Shown piece by piece: positions 1 to 6,508 of a stretch of DNA of 27,442 nt. The translations under genes were made by a program, and so were the position numbers. Source of the DNA: Chloroflexota bacterium (GTDB taxonomy: Bacteria; Chloroflexota; Anaerolineae; JACRMK01); contig JACQEC010000123.1 in assembly GCA_016200765.1 (NCBI GenBank), positions 1 through 27,442 on the forward strand, in the 5' to 3' direction. The notes beneath the pieces are model-generated. The model was not told where the DNA came from. It worked only from the letters and a program-made list of their open reading frames with translations, and made no database searches. The first letter of the stretch is position 1. Every line of letters starts with the position of its first letter.

Positions 1-186
1 ATCCGCTCGGTCGTGATTAACACCGAGCACGAGGCGTTTGACCGCGGCCTCGCCGCCGGCCTAGCGCGCTCGCTCAGCGGTGAAATCTACACCTTGCGCC
101 AGCTCAAGGCCGAGGAGATTCTGGAGACCGTGCGCGGGGAACTGAACCTGATGGGCAGTGACAAAAAAGGCGAGCCAAGGAAGTAA
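1..186 (+). CDS. C-terminal end of a VWA / magnesium-chelatase subunit D-like protein (5' truncated)
   Basis: Frame 1 is open from the first base to a TAA at 184-186, giving the last 61 residues of a longer protein. The peptide begins IRSVVINTEHEAF and continues through GLAAGLARSLSGEIYTL to a charged tail. This resembles the end of the von Willebrand A domain in BchD/ChlD-type magnesium chelatase subunits, where a 'VIDTE..' strand is followed by a 'GLA..LA..LG..Y..L' helix. Those proteins are AAA+ partners in metal insertion into porphyrins or cobalamin-like rings. The ATPase and metal-binding MIDAS parts lie outside the window, so the exact family member cannot be decided. A more general VWA protein is the main alternative. 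Confidence 0.55.
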   Translation: MRSVVINTEHEAFDRGLAAGLARSLSGEIYTLRQLKAEEILETVRGELNLMGSDKKGEPRK

Positions 187-198
187 GACTTCCGATTT

Positions 199-281
199 GG
201 AGAGCAGGCTTCAGCATATGGAGAGCAGGCTTCAGCCGATGCGATGGCTCCCTTTCTCCGTCCGACTGAAGCCTGCTCTCC
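199..281. repeat. Palindromic intergenic repeat, half copy plus full copy A
   Basis: A lone arm GGAGAGCAGGCTTCAG lies at 199-214. A complete 62-bp element follows at 220-281. Its arms GGAGAGCAGGCTTCAGCC and GGCTGAAGCCTGCTCTCC would be exact reverse complements of 18 bp; here the right inner arm reads GACTGAAG, one base off. The element starts 13 nt after the stop of the upstream gene. Related copies occur at 295-488 and 12713-12824, so this is a dispersed REP/MITE-like family without coding capacity. Confidence 0.85.
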
Positions 282-294
282 CGCGGCATCATTT

Positions 295-488
295 GGAGCG
301 CAGGCTTCAGCCCACTGGTATTAAGTTAAGGCGCGGCGCACGTGATTACGGGCCATTTGACGCTACGTTCCTGCCCTATCAAGACGAAAAGTGCATCGCA
401 CCTGACCCACTTGACGCTTAACTTAATGCCAGTGGGCTTCAGCCGGTGCGATGGCTCATCCTCCCCATTTGGCTGAAGCCTGCTCTCC
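295..488. repeat. Palindromic intergenic repeat copy B, interrupted by an inserted element
   Basis: The left part 295-310 and right part 443-488 join to give a 62-bp unit of the same length and design as copy A at 220-281, including the shared internal GCGATGGCTC. The interruption at 311-442 consists of an inverted-repeat element plus a second copy of CTTCAG. The two halves together restore complementary ends (GGAGCGCAGGCTTCAGCC against GGCTGAAGCCTGCTCTCC, one mismatch). Confidence 0.8.
311..436. mobile_element. MITE-like element with 20-bp terminal inverted repeats and 6-bp target duplication
   Basis: The left end CCCACTGGTATTAAGTTAAG (311-330) and right end CTTAACTTAATGCCAGTGGG (417-436) are inverted repeats matching at 19 of 20 positions, around an 86-bp core with no credible gene. 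The element is flanked directly by CTTCAG at 305-310 and 437-442, as expected for a target-site duplication. Comparing the host repeat with the intact copy at 220-281 shows that exactly this segment plus one CTTCAG is extra. It is non-autonomous; the transposase family that moved it is not visible here. Confidence 0.75.
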
Positions 489-509
489 TACCTCGCTCGG
501 CGGCGGCGT

Positions 510-1175
510 CTACCGCACGTAAATATTCGACGCGATGTAGTGGCTGACCGACACCACCCGCTCGCCCACCCGCAGGGTCAGCGCCCCTTCGTGCGGCTCG
601 TGATCCAGCATGACGCCTGCCGCGCCGGGGACCATGCCGCGCGCTTCCACGAAGTATAGAACCTCAATCGCATTCTCAACCGGCTCGGCCACGCGCTGGA
701 TCACAAACGCCTCGCCGGTCTGGAGCGTCGTCAGCGGCCTCCAGTCTTTGTCCTGCGGCGGTGGGTTGCCCGGAATCGGATTGCCGTGCGGACAGGTGGA
801 CGGGTAGCCGAGGTATTTGTTCAGCAATGTCTCCACCTCCGGCGACAGCGCGTGCTCGATGCGATGCGCCTCCGCATCGGCCTTCGCCCAGCCCATGCCC
901 AGCACATCGGTCAGCCAGCGCTCCACCAGCCGGTGACGGCGCATCAACTGCTCTGCGGTCTCAATCCCCTTCGGGGTCAGCTCCACCTCCTTGTGGACAC
1001 CCAGCCTCACGTGCCCATCGCGCACGAGGCGCTTGATCGTAGCCGTCACGGTGGGCGGCGAGACGCGCAATAGTTCGGCAAGGCGCGCACCGATCACCCG
1101 CTGTCCCTCATCGGCCAGCATGTAGATTGCTTCGAGATATTCTTCGGCGGTGGCGGTCGTTTCAGTCTGTTTCAT
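510..1175 (-). CDS. DtxR/MntR-family metal-dependent transcriptional repressor
   Basis: A 221-residue regulator in the long DtxR architecture: N-terminal winged helix (about 10-70), dimerisation and metal-binding helices (about 75-125) with the HRLVERWLTD and HRIEHALS segments, the family hallmark GNPIPG near 138, and a C-terminal SH3/FeoA-like domain. By eye against DtxR, Met10 is replaced by Glu12 and Cys102 by His, while the following Glu and His are kept. These ligands point away from classical iron DtxR and towards Mn or Zn sensing, which is inference. The start at 1175 (MKQTETT) is preferred because an upstream ATG at 1235 lies inside the predicted -10 and operator. The divergent ZIP transporter gene makes regulation of metal uptake the likely role, probably with autoregulation. 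Confidence 0.9.
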   Translation of the reverse strand: MKQTETTATAEEYLEAIYMLADEGQRVIGARLAELLRVSPPTVTATIKRLVRDGHVRLGVHKEVELTPKGIETAEQLMRRHRLVERWLTDVLGMGWAKADAEAHRIEHALSPEVETLLNKYLGYPSTCPHGNPIPGNPPPQDKDWRPLTTLQTGEAFVIQRVAEPVENAIEVLYFVEARGMVPGAAGVMLDHEPHEGALTLRVGERVVSVSHYIASNIYVR

Positions 1176-1201
1176 ATTTTTTATGAATTTTCTTATAGAT
1201 A

Positions 1202-1230
1202 TTGACAAAAATGCGATGTTAGTGTATACT
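1202..1230 (+). promoter_or_regulatory. Sigma70-type promoter for the ZIP transporter
   Basis: TTGACA at 1202-1207 and TATACT at 1225-1230 are separated by exactly 17 bp, a near-consensus housekeeping promoter reading toward the transporter gene. The expected start of transcription is about 1237, giving a leader of roughly 200 nt before the ATG at 1437. The leader contains one hairpin (1349-1371, CCGTG..GGCTT with its complement, one mismatch) and no recognised riboswitch. Confidence 0.75.
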
Positions 1231-1235
1231 AACAT
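1216..1235. promoter_or_regulatory. Perfect palindromic operator, probable DtxR-family binding site
   Basis: ATGTTAGT, spacer GTAT, ACTAACAT form a perfect 8+4+8 inverted repeat. It covers the -10 box of the plus-strand promoter (1225-1230) and touches a minus-strand TATAAT (1239-1234) that could serve the regulator gene. Size and symmetry suit a dimeric winged-helix regulator, and it lies 41 bp from the start of the adjacent DtxR-family gene. Binding by that protein is inferred from position and symmetry. Confidence 0.7.
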
Positions 1236-1436
1236 TATAGGTTCGCAATGGCTTACGAATCACTCGCCTGACACCCGCCCGTTATCACTCATGCCACTAC
1301 CTCCGCTGCGCGGCATGGATGACTCTGATCGTGCGTAATGCGAGCGACCCGTGTGGCTTCAAGCCCCACGGAATGTGATTATAGTGACTCAACAGGCCCT
1401 TGCCAAATCCACTTCCTACTAATCAGGAGATATGCC

Positions 1437-2225
1437 ATGAGTTTCACCCAGACCGTCTTGCTCGGCGCTATCGCTGGATTCACCATTTACCTTGGCTTGC
1501 CGATCGGCAGGCTCCGCCGGGTGTCGCAAAAGGCCGCGTCGTTCCTTACGATGACGTCAGCCGGCATTCTCATATTCCTGCTCTTTGACATCGTTAGTCA
1601 CATCAAAGAGCCGATTGAAGATACGCTCAAGGACGTGCTCGCCGGAAAAGCAGAGGCGGTCGAGTTCTGGTGGCTTGCGGCTATCTTCGCTTTCGGGCTC
1701 GCGGTGGGCTTGCTCGGTCTGGTGGCTTTTGAGTCGCGGTTCATGAGGGCAACTCCGGGATCGGCACGGCCATTAACGCCGGCGCGTCTGGCGATGATGA
1801 TTGCCATCGGTCTCGGTTTGCACAATTTTTCGGAAGGGCTGGCCATCGGCCAATCGGCCGGTCAAGGACAGATCGCGCTAGCGTCATTGCTCATTGTTGG
1901 CTTTGGCTTGCACAATGCCACCGAGGGCTTTGGCATCGTGGGGCCCTTGGCCGGCGCCCAGCCCTCGTGGGCCTTCTTGGGTCTGGCGGGTTTGATCGGC
2001 GGCGGGCCCACGTTTCTAGGTACCATCATTGGCTATACGTTCACCTCCCAGCCCTTGTCCATCCTGTTTCTGGCCCTAGCCGCTGGGGCCATCCTTTACG
2101 TCATCAGCGAGCTTTACCACGTTGCCCGCCGTTCCGGCACGAAACATATAGAGATGTCGGGCTTACTGGTTGGCTTCCTGCTCGCCTACGGGACGGAGTT
2201 AATCCTCGAGATGGCAGGAGGCTAG
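1437..2225 (+). CDS. ZIP-family divalent metal transporter
   Basis: A 262-residue inner-membrane protein with about eight hydrophobic segments. The two metal-site motifs of the ZIP family are clear: HNFSEG (129-134) and HNATEG (159-164), in the predicted transmembrane helices 4 and 5. The family imports Zn, Fe or Mn into the cytoplasm. The start at 1437 is chosen because AGGAGA (1425-1430) sits 6 nt upstream; the frame is open back to 1338, but that extension (33 residues) is not membrane-like and lacks a ribosome site. Transcription from the operator-covered promoter at 1202-1230 and the divergent DtxR-type gene suggest metal-repressed uptake. Substrate cannot be fixed from sequence. Confidence 0.9.
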   Translation: MSFTQTVLLGAIAGFTIYLGLPIGRLRRVSQKAASFLTMTSAGILIFLLFDIVSHIKEPIEDTLKDVLAGKAEAVEFWWLAAIFAFGLAVGLLGLVAFESRFMRATPGSARPLTPARLAMMIAIGLGLHNFSEGLAIGQSAGQGQIALASLLIVGFGLHNATEGFGIVGPLAGAQPSWAFLGLAGLIGGGPTFLGTIIGYTFTSQPLSILFLALAAGAILYVISELYHVARRSGTKHIEMSGLLVGFLLAYGTELILEMAGG

Positions 2226-2240
2226 CGCGGTCGCGCGAAT

Positions 2241-2270
2241 TTGACACTTTTTAATCCTCTGTGGTAGACT
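2241..2270 (+). promoter_or_regulatory. Sigma70-type promoter of the leader ORF / RIO kinase unit
   Basis: TTGACA (2241-2246) and TAGACT (2265-2270) are separated by 18 bp. Transcription would begin near 2277, placing a 25-nt leader ahead of the Shine-Dalgarno site of the small ORF. It begins 16 bp after the ZIP stop codon, so the downstream unit has its own start. Confidence 0.6.
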
Positions 2271-2291
2271 TTCGTCATCTTACTCACAAGG

Positions 2292-2430
2292 AGGCGCACG
2301 AATGAAAGCCGTTCATGGTCGCAAGCTGAATGTTGTGGAAAATCTGCATCGGAGTGCGCCTGCTGTCGTGTAAGCGTCCGACTCACATTGGGTTCGACCT
2401 CACAGCCACAGGCGCGCTCCAGCCCTGTGG
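2292..2430 (+). promoter_or_regulatory. Candidate transcription attenuator with mutually exclusive pairings
   Basis: Four segments compete. Segment 1, AGGCGCAC (2292-2299), overlaps the leader Shine-Dalgarno site and is fully complementary to GTGCGCCT (2354-2361) in segment 2 at the end of the leader ORF. Segment 2 extended, GGAGTGCGCCTG (2351-2362), is complementary over 12 bp with one G-U pair to segment 3, CAGGCGCGCTCC (2409-2420). Segment 3 overlaps CCACAGG (2406-2412), the 5' arm of the terminator closed by CCTGTGG (2424-2430, segment 4). This is the 1:2, 2:3, 3:4 logic of ribosome-mediated attenuation. Function is inferred from pairing alone. Confidence 0.55.
2302..2373 (+). CDS. 23-codon leader peptide / small ORF
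   Basis: An ATG at 2302 lies 7 nt after a full AAGGAGG Shine-Dalgarno site (2288-2294), and TAA ends the frame at 2371-2373. The peptide starts MKAVHGRKLNVV and ends HRSAPAVV. Five of 23 residues are Val, including a VV pair at 11-12, and there is no long run of one amino acid. Its last third encodes the segment that pairs with the downstream terminator arm, so it may be a regulatory leader and not a functional protein. A free-standing microprotein terminated at 2437 is the alternative. Confidence 0.6.
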   Translation: MKAVHGRKLNVVENLHRSAPAVV

Positions 2431-2437
2431 TTTTTTT
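2406..2437 (+). terminator. Rho-independent terminator 1 in the RIO kinase leader
   Basis: CCACAGG (2406-2412) and CCTGTGG (2424-2430) form a 7-bp stem with an 11-nt loop, followed at once by seven T (2431-2437). It lies 33 nt past the leader ORF stop codon. Confidence 0.85.
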
Positions 2438-2447
2438 GTTGTCCGAT

Positions 2448-2483
2448 AGCCGCGGGGTGTTGCGCCGCGGCTGTCTTTTTTTT
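2448..2483 (+). terminator. Rho-independent terminator 2 in tandem
   Basis: AGCCGCGG (2448-2455) and CCGCGGCT (2465-2472) form a perfect 8-bp stem with a 9-nt loop, followed by GTC and eight T (2476-2483). It ends 16 nt before the RIO kinase start, so the kinase needs readthrough of both terminators or a promoter hidden between them; I see none. Confidence 0.85.
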
Positions 2484-2499
2484 CGATCCCCCGGCGGGG

Positions 2500-3549
2500 A
2501 TGAAAGGAAACCCGTTGAACCCGATACTGAATCAACCCGAGAGCCTTGAGGAAGGCTCCGCTAACCATACCCATCTGAACACCATTCCCGACGGCGCTGT
2601 CGAGAGCGAACCGTACGACGAATACACACTGCCGTTTGAAGAATTACCGCACTTTGAAATATCGCCCAAGACCCAACGCCGCAAGGCGATGACCGGGCGG
2701 CGGCGCTCGGAACTGGCCGCGCAGGTCGGCGGGAGCGGCGCCCGCGATGACTTCCACTTCACCTTCAAAGCCGCGCGCTTTGAAGAAGAGTGGCTCATTG
2801 CGTATCTAAAAGTCTTTTACGACGACCACCTCATCACCGATGTGCTCCGGCAGGTCAAGGGCGGCAAGGAAGCCACCGTCTATTGCTGTAAGGCCCACCC
2901 CAAGCTCGACCTAGACCTCGTGGCCGTGAAGGTCTATCGCCCGCGGCGCTTCCGCAACCTGCGCAACGACGCGCAGTACCGGCAGGGCCGCACGGTGCTG
3001 GACGATCAGGGCAAGGGCGTGCGCGCGCACGCGCGGCGCGAACAGCACGCCATGCAGAAGAAGACCCATTTCGGCCAGGAACTCCTGCACGGCTCGTGGT
3101 TGGCGCACGAGTATCGGACCCTGCAGAAACTCTACGCCGCCGGCGTGGACGTGCCCCGTCCCATCGCCCAGAGCGAGAACGCCATCTTGATGGAGTATCT
3201 GGGCGAGGAGGGCGAGTCGGCCCCGGCGCTCCAAGATGTTAACCTGTCCCGCGAGGAAGTGCGCCCGCTGTTTGAGCGGGTGATGCGCAACATCGCGCTG
3301 ATGCTCGGGCAGGATCGAGTGCACGGCGACCTGTCGGCGTATAACGTTCTGTACTGGGCCGGCGAGGTCAAGCTGATTGACTTCCCGCAGGCGGTTGACC
3401 CGTACGTCAACCCCGACGCGCGGCAGTTGTTCAACCGCGACGTTCAGCGCATCTGCCAGTACTTCGCCCGCTACAAACTTCGCGCCGACGCGAGCGAGTT
3501 GGCGCAAACCCTCTGGCAACAGCATACGATGGTGGGAAACGACCTGTAG
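2500..3549 (+). CDS. RIO1-type serine protein kinase
   Basis: 349 residues with a complete RIO kinase core. The nucleotide loop region GGKEATVY spans 121-128, the ATP-binding lysine is K144 in VAVKVYRP, the catalytic loop is HGDLSAYN (275-282, D277 and N282), and the metal-binding DF pair is at 294-295. RIO kinases are atypical kinases or ATPases known from ribosome biogenesis in archaea and eukaryotes; bacterial members are poorly characterised. Residues 1-80 are acidic, low in structure and unlike the family core. The start is uncertain: the ATG at 2500 has only GGCGGGG in front of it, while a TTG at 2515 follows AAAGGAAA (2502-2509) at good spacing. Expression appears to be gated by the leader and two terminators just upstream. 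Confidence 0.88.
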   Translation: MKGNPLNPILNQPESLEEGSANHTHLNTIPDGAVESEPYDEYTLPFEELPHFEISPKTQRRKAMTGRRRSELAAQVGGSGARDDFHFTFKAARFEEEWLIAYLKVFYDDHLITDVLRQVKGGKEATVYCCKAHPKLDLDLVAVKVYRPRRFRNLRNDAQYRQGRTVLDDQGKGVRAHARREQHAMQKKTHFGQELLHGSWLAHEYRTLQKLYAAGVDVPRPIAQSENAILMEYLGEEGESAPALQDVNLSREEVRPLFERVMRNIALMLGQDRVHGDLSAYNVLYWAGEVKLIDFPQAVDPYVNPDARQLFNRDVQRICQYFARYKLRADASELAQTLWQQHTMVGNDL

Positions 3550-3595
3550 CGGCCAGGGCCAATCCGTGCTAGACTATGCCTGAGGTTGCTCTGCG

Positions 3596-6088
3596 ATGAA
3601 AGCCGTTGTGATGGCCGGGGGCGCCGGCTCGCGCCTGCGCCCCTTGACCGTCGCCCGCCCCAAGCCGATGGTGCCGGTGGCGAATAAGCCGGTGCTGGAG
3701 CACGTCCTGACACTGCTGAAGCGGCATGACTTCGAAGACGTGATCATCACCTTGCAGTTCATGGCGCCCACCATCCAGAACTTCTTTGGCGACGGCGAAG
3801 CGTTTGGCGTCCACATCCATTACTCCATCGAAGACGCGCCGCTCGGCACCGCCGGATCGGTCAAACTCGCGCAAGACCTGCTGGGCGATGAGCCGTTCCT
3901 CGTCATCAGCGGCGACGCGCTGACCGACTTTGACCTGCGCGCCATCATGGACGATCATTGCCGGCGCAAGGCTCTCGCCACCGTCGCGCTGTACGCGGTG
4001 CCCAATCCCCTTGAATACGGCATGGTGATCACCGACGCCGACCGGCGCATCACGCAGTTCGTCGAAAAGCCGTCGTGGGGCGAAGTGATCAGCGACACCG
4101 TGAACACCGGCATCTACGTGCTCGACCCGGCCGCGCTATCGGTTGTCCCTCAAGATACCCCTTTTGATTTCAGCAAAGACCTGTTCCCCAAACTGTTAGA
4201 GAACGGCGCCCCCCTCGGCGGCTTTGTCGCCTCGGGCTACTGGTGCGATGTGGGCGACCACACCAGCTACGCGCAGGCCAACGCCGATTTTCTTGGCGGC
4301 AAGATCAAACTGCCGATGGCCGGCCAGCACACCCGCGGCAACGTGTGGGTTGCCGACGACGTGGAAATCGCCGCGGACGCGCAGGTCTATGGCCCGGCCT
4401 TGTTGGGGCGCGGCGTCAAGCTCAAGGAGGGCGTGGTCATTCACGGCCCGACCGTCGTCGGCGATTACACGGTTGTGGACGCCCACGCCCATCTGGACCG
4501 CTCGATTGTCTGGCGCAATTCGTATATCGGCGAGCGCGCCGAGGTGCGCGGCGCGGTCATTTGCCGCCAGTGCCGCCTGAAGGCGGGCGCCGTGATGTTC
4601 GAGGGCGCGGTGCTGGGCGATAACTGCGTCGTGGGCGAGGATGCCTTTATTCACCCGAACGTGCGCGTCTGGCCCAACAAAGAGATCGAGACCGGCGCGA
4701 CGATCAAATCGTCCATCGTCTGGGGCGCGCAGGGCCGGCGCACCCTCTTCGGGCGGTTCGGCGTCACCGGCCTGGTCAATGTGGAACTGACGCCGGAGTT
4801 TGCCGCCAAACTTAGCGCCTCGTTCGGCGCGACCATGAAGGTCGGCAGTATTGTGACCGTCAACCGCGACCTCAACAGGGCCTCGCGCATGATCAAGCGG
4901 GCAATCGTGGCCGGCTTGCCGTCGGCCGGCGTCAGCGTCATAGACCTCGAAAACGTGCCGATTCCCGTGGCGCGCTTCTACACGCGCGCGACGCGCGCCG
5001 CGGGCGGCATGCATGTGCGCCTGTCGCCTTATGACCGGCGCGTGATTGATATCAAGTTCTTTGACCCGGACGGCTTGCCCATCGGTAAGAGCGTTGAGCG
5101 CAACATCGAGCGCGCGTTCTTCCGCGAAGACTTCCGGCGCGTCTATCTGGACGACATCGGCAAGATTGATGCCGCGCCCGAGGTGATCGAGCGCTACAGC
5201 GCGCACTTCACCAACGCGCTGAACGTCGAGGCGATCCGGAGCCGCAAATACACCATCGTGGTGGATTATGCCAACGCGCCCGTTGTGCTGGCCCTGCCGA
5301 GGCTGTTCAACGAGCTGGGCTGCACGATTATTGCGCTCAACGCGCCGCTCGACCCCGACAAGATGTCCATGCCGCGCGCCGAGCTAGACCAGGGGCTTGA
5401 CCTGCTGGGGCGCATTACCGGCGCGACGCGCGCCGACTTCGGCGTGCGCTTTGACGTGGGCGGGGAGCGCCTGTTTGCGGTCAACGCCGAGGGACAGCGC
5501 ATCGGCGACCCTCTGCTGGCGGGCGCGCTGGCGGAGTTGAGTCTGCGGAAGCGCAAAGGGGGCAAGCTCGCCGTCCCCGCCAATGCGTCGTCCGCCGCAG
5601 ATCGAATAGCCGAAGGGCACGGCGCGCAAGTGGTTCGCACGCGACTGGACTCGACCGCGCTCATGCTCGCGTCCAGCCAGCCCGATGTCGTGATGGCGGC
5701 AGATGGCGCCGGCCATTTCATCTTTCCGGAATTTCAGCCCGTGCCCGACGCGCTGTTTGCCGCGTGCAAACTGTTGGAACTATTGGCGACAGAGGATACA
5801 ACCGTGCAGGACGTGATCGCCGCACTGCCGCCGCGTTCGGTCGCGCACCGGTCGGTGGCGTGCGCGTTGGATGCCAAGGGGCGTGTGATGCGCCGGATGC
5901 ATGAGCGGTACGAAGCCAACAAGGTCGAGCAGGCGGAGGGACTGCGCCTTGAATTCGACCTTGAATGGGTGCTGGTCTTGCCCGACCCCGAACTCCCGCA
6001 GTGTCACATCTATGCCGAATCGGCCAGCGCGAGTGATTCCCAGCGGCTCGCGGAGAAATTCGCGCAGATCGTCGGGGCCCTGCTGTAG
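3596..6088 (+). CDS. NDP-sugar (mannose-1-phosphate guanylyl) transferase fused to a degenerate phosphomannomutase-like domain
   Basis: 830 residues in three parts. Residues 1-235 are a nucleotidyltransferase with the signature MAGGAGSRLRPLT, the lysine of RPKPMVPV, and EDAPLGTAGSV. Residues 250-380 are hexapeptide (left-handed beta-helix) repeats. Residues 385-830 have the phosphohexomutase fold, beginning FGRFGVTGLVN. The first part activates a sugar phosphate with a nucleotide, probably GTP and mannose-1-phosphate, for glycan precursors; substrate is inferred. In the mutase part all four active-site loops look altered: the phosphoserine loop TASHNP reads RLSPYD near 475-480, DGDxDR reads DVGGER, GExSGH reads ADGAGH, and the phosphate loop RPSGTEP reads LPDPELP. 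A similar fused layout is known in cyanobacteria. An extended -10 (TGCTAGACT, 3567-3575) may serve the gene. Its stop codon lies in a repeat. Confidence 0.85.
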   Translation: MKAVVMAGGAGSRLRPLTVARPKPMVPVANKPVLEHVLTLLKRHDFEDVIITLQFMAPTIQNFFGDGEAFGVHIHYSIEDAPLGTAGSVKLAQDLLGDEPFLVISGDALTDFDLRAIMDDHCRRKALATVALYAVPNPLEYGMVITDADRRITQFVEKPSWGEVISDTVNTGIYVLDPAALSVVPQDTPFDFSKDLFPKLLENGAPLGGFVASGYWCDVGDHTSYAQANADFLGGKIKLPMAGQHTRGNVWVADDVEIAADAQVYGPALLGRGVKLKEGVVIHGPTVVGDYTVVDAHAHLDRSIVWRNSYIGERAEVRGAVICRQCRLKAGAVMFEGAVLGDNCVVGEDAFIHPNVRVWPNKEIETGATIKSSIVWGAQGRRTLFGRFGVTGLVNVELTPEFAAKLSASFGATMKVGSIVTVNRDLNRASRMIKRAIVAGLPSAGVSVIDLENVPIPVARFYTRATRAAGGMHVRLSPYDRRVIDIKFFDPDGLPIGKSVERNIERAFFREDFRRVYLDDIGKIDAAPEVIERYSAHFTNALNVEAIRSRKYTIVVDYANAPVVLALPRLFNELGCTIIALNAPLDPDKMSMPRAELDQGLDLLGRITGATRADFGVRFDVGGERLFAVNAEGQRIGDPLLAGALAELSLRKRKGGKLAVPANASSAADRIAEGHGAQVVRTRLDSTALMLASSQPDVVMAADGAGHFIFPEFQPVPDALFAACKLLELLATEDTTVQDVIAALPPRSVAHRSVACALDAKGRVMRRMHERYEANKVEQAEGLRLEFDLEWVLVLPDPELPQCHIYAESASASDSQRLAEKFAQIVGALL

Positions 6089-6140
6089 GGGCAGGGCTTG
6101 CCCCTGCCCGCACCAGGGCAGGCGCAAGGCCTGCCCTTAC
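6085..6140. repeat. Palindromic GTAGGGGC-type intergenic repeat
   Basis: The outer ends GTAGGGGCAGG and CCTGCCCTTAC are inverted repeats with one mismatch. Inside are two hairpins: GGGGCA/TGCCCC (6088-6104) and AGGGCAGG/CCTGCCCT (6115-6137). The TAG in the left end is the stop codon of the upstream gene (6086-6088). The ends match those of the elements at 11422-11584. Confidence 0.75.
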
Positions 6141-6143
6141 GAG

Positions 6144-6172
6144 TTGACGAACCCCTCAAATCCGACTAAAAT
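6144..6172 (+). promoter_or_regulatory. Sigma70-type promoter for the HU-like gene
   Basis: TTGACG (6144-6149) and TAAAAT (6167-6172) are separated by 17 bp and lie just after the repeat at 6085-6140. The next gene starts at 6209 with AAGGAG at 6194-6199. Confidence 0.6.
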
Positions 6173-6208
6173 ATAGGTATATTTCAGCCCTCTAAGGAGA
6201 TAACACCC

Positions 6209-6502
6209 ATGCCCATGTCCAAGAGTCAGGTCGCCGCAGCACTCGCCGATAAGGTGGGAATTAACAAGAAGCAGAGCACAGCCTACCTCGACGCTCTAGC
6301 GGAACTGGCGTACGAGCAGGCCAAGTACCAGTTCACCCTGCCGGGGCTCGGCAAGCTCGTGCTCAAAGACCGGCCGGCTCGCGCTGCTAAGCACACGTTC
6401 GGTGACAAAAAAGGGCAGGAATACACAATCCCCGCGGGGAAGGTCGTCCGCTTCCGCCTGTCGAAGACGGCCAAGGACGCCATCCTGGGCGCGAAAAAAT
6501 AG
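6209..6502 (+). CDS. HU/IHF-family DNA-binding protein
   Basis: 97 residues, the usual size for HU. The helical N-terminus (KSQVAAALADKVGINKKQ) is followed by the beta-arm region GLGKLVLKDRPARAAKH and the C-terminal basic helix. HU dimers bend and compact DNA. The normally conserved Arg-Asn-Pro at the arm tip is replaced around HTFGDKKGQ, so DNA-binding detail may differ from E. coli HU. A second ATG lies two codons in (6215); 6209 is kept for Shine-Dalgarno spacing (AAGGAG, 9 nt). The gene is monocistronic and convergent with the sugar kinase only 6 nt away, with no clear terminator between. Confidence 0.9.
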   Translation: MPMSKSQVAAALADKVGINKKQSTAYLDALAELAYEQAKYQFTLPGLGKLVLKDRPARAAKHTFGDKKGQEYTIPAGKVVRFRLSKTAKDAILGAKK

Positions 6503-6508
6503 GCTCCG

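Noticed and set aside
199..235. Two closely spaced GGAGAGCAGGCTTCAG units considered as CRISPR repeats
   Set aside because: Spacing is irregular, the arms are found in both orientations, and copies are dispersed over 12 kb; this is a palindromic repeat family.
158..421. 87-residue plus-strand frame over the repeat region
   Set aside because: It is built from repeat arms (repeated ESRLQ) and the inserted element, so it is repeat translation, not a gene.
1338..1436. Upstream extension of the ZIP transporter frame
   Set aside because: The extra 33 residues are not membrane-like, and the good AGGAGA site serves the ATG at 1437.
4196..5206. 336-residue minus-strand open frame inside the nucleotidyltransferase fusion
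   Set aside because: It is antisense to a well-supported gene; its Ala/Arg/His/Asp-rich composition and lack of any motif are typical of a high-GC shadow frame.
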